Part shown: positions 15,023 to 18,357 of the stretch, piece after piece
Layout of the letters: every line of letters starts with the position of its first letter
Position numbering within the stretch: position 1 is the stretch's first letter
Assembly (NCBI GenBank): GCA_003644265.1
Contig: QNBX01000088.1
Span: forward strand, 1-18,357
Direction: 5' to 3'
Source of the DNA: Planctomycetota bacterium
GTDB lineage: Bacteria > Planctomycetota > B15-G4
DNA: 18,357 bases
Program-made: the position numbers and the translations under genes
The notes under the pieces: generated by a model
Seen by the model: only the letters and a program-made list of their open reading frames with translations
The model's database searches: none
Told to the model about the DNA's origin: nothing

Positions 15023-16852
15023 ATGCCGACGATCCCCCGAATCCAAGAGCAGACGGTCCAGAGCGAGCTGCTCCCGCTCGTGCAGATGGACGTCAACGCT
15101 GGCGCCAGCCGAGGCGGCGGAGGTGGGGGCGGGTCGGGCCTGCACGGCAACGTGCGCGGCGCCGCGGACCGCCTGGCCGCCCAACACAACGATGAGCGTG
15201 AGCGCGCCGAGCTCGACGCGGCGCAGCTGGCCGTGCTGGAGGCCTCTGAGTTCAGCGACCACCTCATGAACGGCGACGAGATCGATCTGCCTGGGCACGA
15301 GGGCCCGGGTCTGGCGCACCGTATGGGGCCAGCGCTGTTTGGGGCCGTGGATGCGGCTGAGACCTTCTTCGCGGAGCGCATGGCGCAGATCTACGAAGGC
15401 CTCTCTCCTGGCGTCCAGAAGAAAGCCAGGCTCCCCCTGCGCAAGCTCATGTCGTCCCACAAGACGCAGGTGGACACCCACGAGGCCAAGCAGAGGACCG
15501 TCCACTACCGCAAGACGTACGAAGACGGCATGGCCGGGGCGATCCGTGATGGCCTGAATGCGGGCCGGCAGGGCGTGGCGCTGCAGGCCGGTGTGCTGCG
15601 TGTCGAGACGGTCGATGAGGCCCTGACGGACATCGACCACCGCATCCGGGTGTATGCCACCACGCACCCCGGCCAGCTCGGAGGCCTCTCCGAAGACCGT
15701 TGGATTGACACCGAGAAACTCGCCCGAGGCTCGGAGTTCCACGAGCTCATGCTGGGCGACCTGACCTCCCGGGGCATGGTCGAGGAGGCCGTGGACTACT
15801 TCGAGCGCTACGAGGGGCAGCTGTTGGACCCGGCGCGCATCCGGTGGAGGAAGGGCGTGCAGGATGGCGCCGAGCGCGGGGAGGTGTCGCTGCTGGCGTC
15901 CCAACTCCGCGACGCCATGCCCATCGACGTGACGGCCCTGGCCGAGCTGGGGCCGGCGAAGGTGATCAGCACGCGGGTCGCCGCGGTGCGCGAGGCGGGC
16001 AAGACGCGCGGCTGGACGGCGGCGCGCACTGCGGACGCTGAACAGGAGATCAGCGCCGCCGCCAGGCGGGAGCAGGCCGCCGCCCAGGCCGTGCACGATG
16101 AGAACTTCCAGGAGGTGGACCGGGCCATTCGGACCGCAGGCGGAGACCTGGCCGCCGTCCACATGAAGTACGGGAGGGTCTGGCAGGAGGCGCACCCCGA
16201 GGAGCTCGCGGCCTGGTCGAAGCGCGCGGACGCTGTGATGGGCAACGCCGTGGGCCTGGTGGAACAGAACGCGCGCCTCCACGAACTCTACGAGGAGATG
16301 CTCCAGGACCCGGAGAGCTTCAAGGGCCGGAACTTGAAGCTCGACGAGGTCGTGCTCGGCCGAGATTGGTACGAGCAGATGACTCGGACCCAGGCCGGCC
16401 TGCGGCAGGGGGACGCGGCGCTCTACAAGACCCATCTGTCGGTCTCGGGGATCGTCAATCAGTACCTGAAGGACGTCTACCCCACTGCCGACAAGGAGGG
16501 GAACGAGGCGGAGCGTGCCGAGCGGGACGCCGAGAGCCGCTCGATCTCGGAACGCTTGATCGAAATCCAACGCTCGCCGGGTGTGCAGCGCCCGCTCGAT
16601 GCGGCTGAGGTTCACACGCAGATCCGCGAGGATCTTGACCGCCGGCGCGCCGAGCGAGTGATCGGCACCAGCAGCTTCTTCGGCATCGAGTTCACGGACA
16701 CCGAGAGCCGCTTCGAGATTCCTGCGAGCCGTGTGCCGCCGCACGAGGTGTTGCGCATCGAGGAGCGGATGATCCAGAACAGCATCCCTGTGACGAACGC
16801 GGGCATCCTCGCGGTCTGGGATCGAGAACAGCGGGAGCAGGGTGGGTCGTGA
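15023..16852 (+). CDS. Internal virion protein, probably T7 gp15-like
   Basis: The product has 609 residues, almost entirely helical and charged, with no signal peptide or membrane segment. A short N-terminal lead (MPTIPRIQEQTVQSE) is followed by a Gly-rich linker (31-38), then long helices with repeated Arg/Glu/Ala patterns across residues about 45-560. This layout and the place after the gp14-like gene fit the ejectosome protein of the gp15 type, which helps form the periplasmic tunnel. No lytic transglycosylase motif is seen here and no gp16-like gene follows, although such a gene is expected next. ATG 15023 lies 3 bases after the previous stop. This assignment rests on length, composition and position more than on motifs. 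Confidence 0.7.
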   Translation: MPTIPRIQEQTVQSELLPLVQMDVNAGASRGGGGGGGSGLHGNVRGAADRLAAQHNDERERAELDAAQLAVLEASEFSDHLMNGDEIDLPGHEGPGLAHRMGPALFGAVDAAETFFAERMAQIYEGLSPGVQKKARLPLRKLMSSHKTQVDTHEAKQRTVHYRKTYEDGMAGAIRDGLNAGRQGVALQAGVLRVETVDEALTDIDHRIRVYATTHPGQLGGLSEDRWIDTEKLARGSEFHELMLGDLTSRGMVEEAVDYFERYEGQLLDPARIRWRKGVQDGAERGEVSLLASQLRDAMPIDVTALAELGPAKVISTRVAAVREAGKTRGWTAARTADAEQEISAAARREQAAAQAVHDENFQEVDRAIRTAGGDLAAVHMKYGRVWQEAHPEELAAWSKRADAVMGNAVGLVEQNARLHELYEEMLQDPESFKGRNLKLDEVVLGRDWYEQMTRTQAGLRQGDAALYKTHLSVSGIVNQYLKDVYPTADKEGNEAERAERDAESRSISERLIEIQRSPGVQRPLDAAEVHTQIREDLDRRRAERVIGTSSFFGIEFTDTESRFEIPASRVPPHEVLRIEERMIQNSIPVTNAGILAVWDREQREQGGS

Positions 16853-16918
16853 ACCGATCGTTCTCAGGACCCGCTTCGGCCGGCTGTGGCGCCCGCTCTC
16901 TCCAGGGGGTGGTAGCCT

Positions 16919-17767
16919 GTGGGTATGAATGCCAAGGGGGCGATGCCTGCTAGGGGCTGGCCGTGGTGTGCTGGCTTGCTGACGATTCTGGGGCTCATGG
17001 GGATGGGGTGCGGAACGAGCGCCTCTCGCCACAGCGCGTCCGAGCTGAGTGCCACGCGTCCGGTTGTCATGGTGGCGCCGCGCACGTACCTCACAGCTGA
17101 TGAGATCGATGCGATCGCGGAGAGCCACTTCTTACCCAAGAAGTCTCTCGCGGCTGTCGCTGATGCAGCGAAGGACGCTCGGCTGAGCCTTGCGCAGGAG
17201 TCGCTGGTTCGTGTGTTCGAGATCACAAACCGCACATTCCGAGCGTGCCGGAGCCTGGGTGTAACAGACCAGTTCATGACCGAGCGGAGTCCTGAGTGGC
17301 TGTTCACGTACAAGGCGATCGGTGATTTGGTCTTGACGCGTATGGTGGCTGACGGCCGGTTTCACGCGGACGGCACCTTGCGCTTGTGGCGCAAGGGCGA
17401 GCTCTCTTATGAAGTGAATGTTGAGAGGGATGTCTTTGACGATATCGTTCGCGGCCGTCGCGCCGCAGGGGCCGGGGCGCGGCTGACGTCGGTCCTTTGG
17501 GACTTGACCAATGTTGTGATCGCTGAACGTCATGGAGACGGTGTGGTTCAAGAGCGCTTCAGTCGTTTGTCCCCCGAAGATGAACAGCGAAGAGAGGGGG
17601 TCTACGCACAGCTGATGGCACAGATGTTTCTAGACGACCGCATGAGCGTTTACTGCGTGCTGCGCCCGTGGCCGGATGGCGAGGATGCGTACGCGGAGCG
17701 CATCCGCGACCTGGCCGCGCGCGGCGAGCTCGCCGAACCCGGCGACATCGCTGCAGCGCTGGAGTGA
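16919..17767 (+). CDS. Predicted lipoprotein of unknown function
   Basis: The product has 282 residues. The N-terminus has a hydrophobic segment ending in LLTILGLMGMGC, with Cys 31 as the likely lipidation site, although the lipobox is imperfect (Gly at -3 instead of Leu). The mature part is soluble, rich in Arg and Glu, with MTERSPEWLFTYKAIGDLVL and WRKGELSYEVNVERDVFDD stretches; I recognise no family. GTG 16919 (AGGGGG 9 bases upstream) and ATG 16925 are both possible starts. The gene has visibly more A/T and more T-ending codons than the phage genes before it, so it is probably not part of the phage late operon but host DNA or a later arrival. Its stop codon lies inside a 35-bp tandem duplication (17742-17811). 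Confidence 0.7.
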   Translation: MGMNAKGAMPARGWPWCAGLLTILGLMGMGCGTSASRHSASELSATRPVVMVAPRTYLTADEIDAIAESHFLPKKSLAAVADAAKDARLSLAQESLVRVFEITNRTFRACRSLGVTDQFMTERSPEWLFTYKAIGDLVLTRMVADGRFHADGTLRLWRKGELSYEVNVERDVFDDIVRGRRAAGAGARLTSVLWDLTNVVIAERHGDGVVQERFSRLSPEDEQRREGVYAQLMAQMFLDDRMSVYCVLRPWPDGEDAYAERIRDLAARGELAEPGDIAAALE

Positions 17768-17811
17768 CTGAGCCCCGCGACATCGCTGCAGCGCTGGAGT
17801 GACTGAGCCCC
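17742..17811 (+). repeat. 35-bp perfect tandem duplication across the lipoprotein stop
   Basis: Two identical 35-bp copies occupy 17742-17776 and 17777-17811. The first holds the last codons and stop of the lipoprotein gene; the second is a non-coding copy. Identity of both copies suggests a recent slippage or repair event. Confidence 0.92.
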
Positions 17812-17907
17812 GCGCTGGCGGGCGTGGCGGCATCGAACTGGCTCGAGCGCGAGACGCCCGCCGAGTCGCGCCAGCCAGGAGCAGGGAGGCCCGTGTCAGT
17901 ACCTGCG

Positions 17908-17928
17908 CCTGACGCCTGACGTCTGACG
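17908..17928 (+). repeat. Three 7-bp near-identical tandem units
   Basis: CCTGACG, CCTGACG, TCTGACG in a row. It lies in the gene-free stretch between the lipoprotein and the transposase remnant, where I see no coding sequence. Probably slippage-derived. Confidence 0.7.
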
Positions 17929-17952
17929 CTCCTCGAACGGCACGGCGCCCCC

Positions 17953-17990
17953 CCGGGCTCCCCGGGCTCCACGGGCTCCACACGGGCTCC
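17953..17990 (+). repeat. Four 9-bp GC-rich tandem units
   Basis: CCGGGCTCC twice, then ACGGGCTCC twice, the last pair split by two extra bases. It lies just upstream of the transposase remnant. Read in one frame it would give a short PGS-type run, but no gene around it supports coding. Confidence 0.75.
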
Positions 17991-18011
17991 CCGGGGCCGA
18001 CGGGCGCGCTC

Positions 18012-18202
18012 AGCCTCCTCAAGCGGGGCCTGTACGGCACCTTCCACTCCGTCAGCAGGCGCACCTGCACCGTTACCTCTGCGAGTTCGAGTTCCGGCAC
18101 AGCACCCGACACATGGACGACGGTTCCCGCACCCAGGCCGCCATCACGGCCGCAGAAGGAAAGCGGCTGACGTATCGCCCGGTCCGGGACTCGGCAGCGT
18201 AG
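18012..18202 (+). pseudogene. ISXO2-like (IS1595 family) transposase remnant, frameshifted
   Basis: DDE-type transposase C-terminal end only. The frame at 18012 reads SLLKRGLYGTFHSVSRR; after a single-base loss near 18060 the frame starting at 18062 continues HLHRYLCEFEFRHSTRHMDD and then GSRTQAAITAAEGKRLTYRP to a stop at 18200-18202. Intact family members read LLKRGxxGTFHxVSKKHLxRYLxEFxFRxNxR, then AEGKRLxY, so the match crosses the frameshift. The N-terminal two-thirds, with the first catalytic acids, are missing and repeats replace them. The copy cannot make active transposase. It marks past IS activity at the right side of the phage genes. Confidence 0.85.
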
Positions 18203-18259
18203 GATGGCGGCGCTGCGACAGCGTCTTGAGCCCTGGCCAGAAGTAAGGATGAACGTCGC

Positions 18260-18357
18260 ATGAGCAAGAAGAACGCCCTGCATGTTGAGGTGAGGGGGAG
18301 CGACCAGCACCCCATGCTCGCCCGTTCTGCGGTCAAGGTCTTGAGCAAGACCCTAGA
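18260..18357 (+). CDS. Start of an unidentified gene, cut by the right edge
   Basis: An open frame begins at ATG 18260 with TAAGGAT about 10 bases upstream and runs to the window end; 32 complete codons are visible (opening MSKKNALHVEVRGSDQ). It starts 57 bases past the transposase remnant stop. The visible part is polar and basic, with no signal peptide or recognised motif. Too little is seen to name a function. Confidence 0.5.
   Translation, partial: MSKKNALHVEVRGSDQHPMLARSAVKVLSKTL

Larger units (their letters stand above)
26..16852. mobile_element. Podovirus-type prophage segment (integrase to internal virion protein)
   Basis: A recombinase on the minus strand is followed by about 15 kb of co-directional packaging, head, tail and internal virion genes in the usual order of T7/BPP-1-like podoviruses. 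Gaps between genes are short and several starts overlap the preceding stop (ATGA or GTGA). Visible modules are packaging, portal, scaffold, capsid, cement, tail adaptor, nozzle and two internal proteins. No lysis, repressor, replication or tail-fibre genes are visible, so this is either part of a prophage or a cryptic one. The limits given are the outermost phage genes seen. No attachment-site pair can be recognised in the window. Confidence 0.85.

Noticed and set aside
15008..17128. 706-codon minus-strand open frame opposite the gp15-like gene
   Set aside because: It runs through two different genes and the gap between them, with no motif; a shadow frame.
17559..18310. Minus-strand open frames over the lipoprotein end and repeat cluster
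   Set aside because: They read through tandem repeats and the antisense of the transposase remnant; no domain and no ribosome site.
1..18357. CRISPR arrays, rRNA and tRNA genes
   Set aside because: No regularly spaced repeats of CRISPR length and no rRNA or cloverleaf signatures were found on either strand by reading.

Overview
The window is very G+C-rich (clearly above 60% by eye) and reads as the packaging and virion half of a temperate, short-tailed (podovirus-type) prophage, followed by a stretch of host-like DNA with a broken insertion sequence. The host is probably a high-GC Gram-negative bacterium such as a pseudomonadotal or myxococcal species: there is a lipoprotein, Tat signal peptides and an ISXO2-like IS1595 remnant. 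The sequence alone does not settle the taxon.

Layout. (1) 26-907, minus strand: a complete XerC/XerD-like tyrosine recombinase, the likely integrase, transcribed out of the left edge. (2) 908-1485: a non-coding divergent control region with a perfect 9+9 bp palindrome. (3) 1486-2324: two overlapping small genes, both with twin-arginine export signals that share a 25-bp identical DNA stretch; they may be lysogenic-conversion genes. (4) 2327-4912: a putative small terminase-type protein, an Acb2/Tad1-family protein (family known for cyclic-nucleotide sponges that block CBASS and related immunity), an unknown protein and the large terminase. (5) 4943-11030: a small unknown protein, T7 gp8-type portal, three small proteins including a Bbp19-like one, scaffold, GP7-like major capsid protein, Bbp16-like capsid cement protein and an unknown coiled-coil protein. 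(6) 11052-16852: gp11-type tail adaptor, gp12-type nozzle with an inserted carbohydrate-binding-like module, a gp14-like and a gp15-like internal virion protein. All these genes run rightward with very short gaps or overlaps, as one late operon.

How it works together: terminases load DNA through the portal into a capsid assembled on the scaffold and stabilised by the cement protein; the gp11/gp12-type proteins build the short tail; the internal proteins would form the ejection channel. Almost the same 30-bp sequence lies just before the gene leading into the portal and just before the scaffold-capsid pair, which suggests a phage-specific promoter or RNA signal. A GC-rich hairpin follows the cement gene, where T7 has its late terminator.

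The phage part ends abruptly after the gp15-like gene. No gp16-like lytic transglycosylase, tail fibre, lysis, repressor or replication gene is visible. Instead there is a lipoprotein gene of visibly lower G+C, a 35-bp tandem duplication across its stop codon, short GC-rich repeats, a frameshifted ISXO2 transposase tail (18012-18202) and the start of a new gene at the right edge. Either the prophage was cut there, or its remaining genes lie outside the window.
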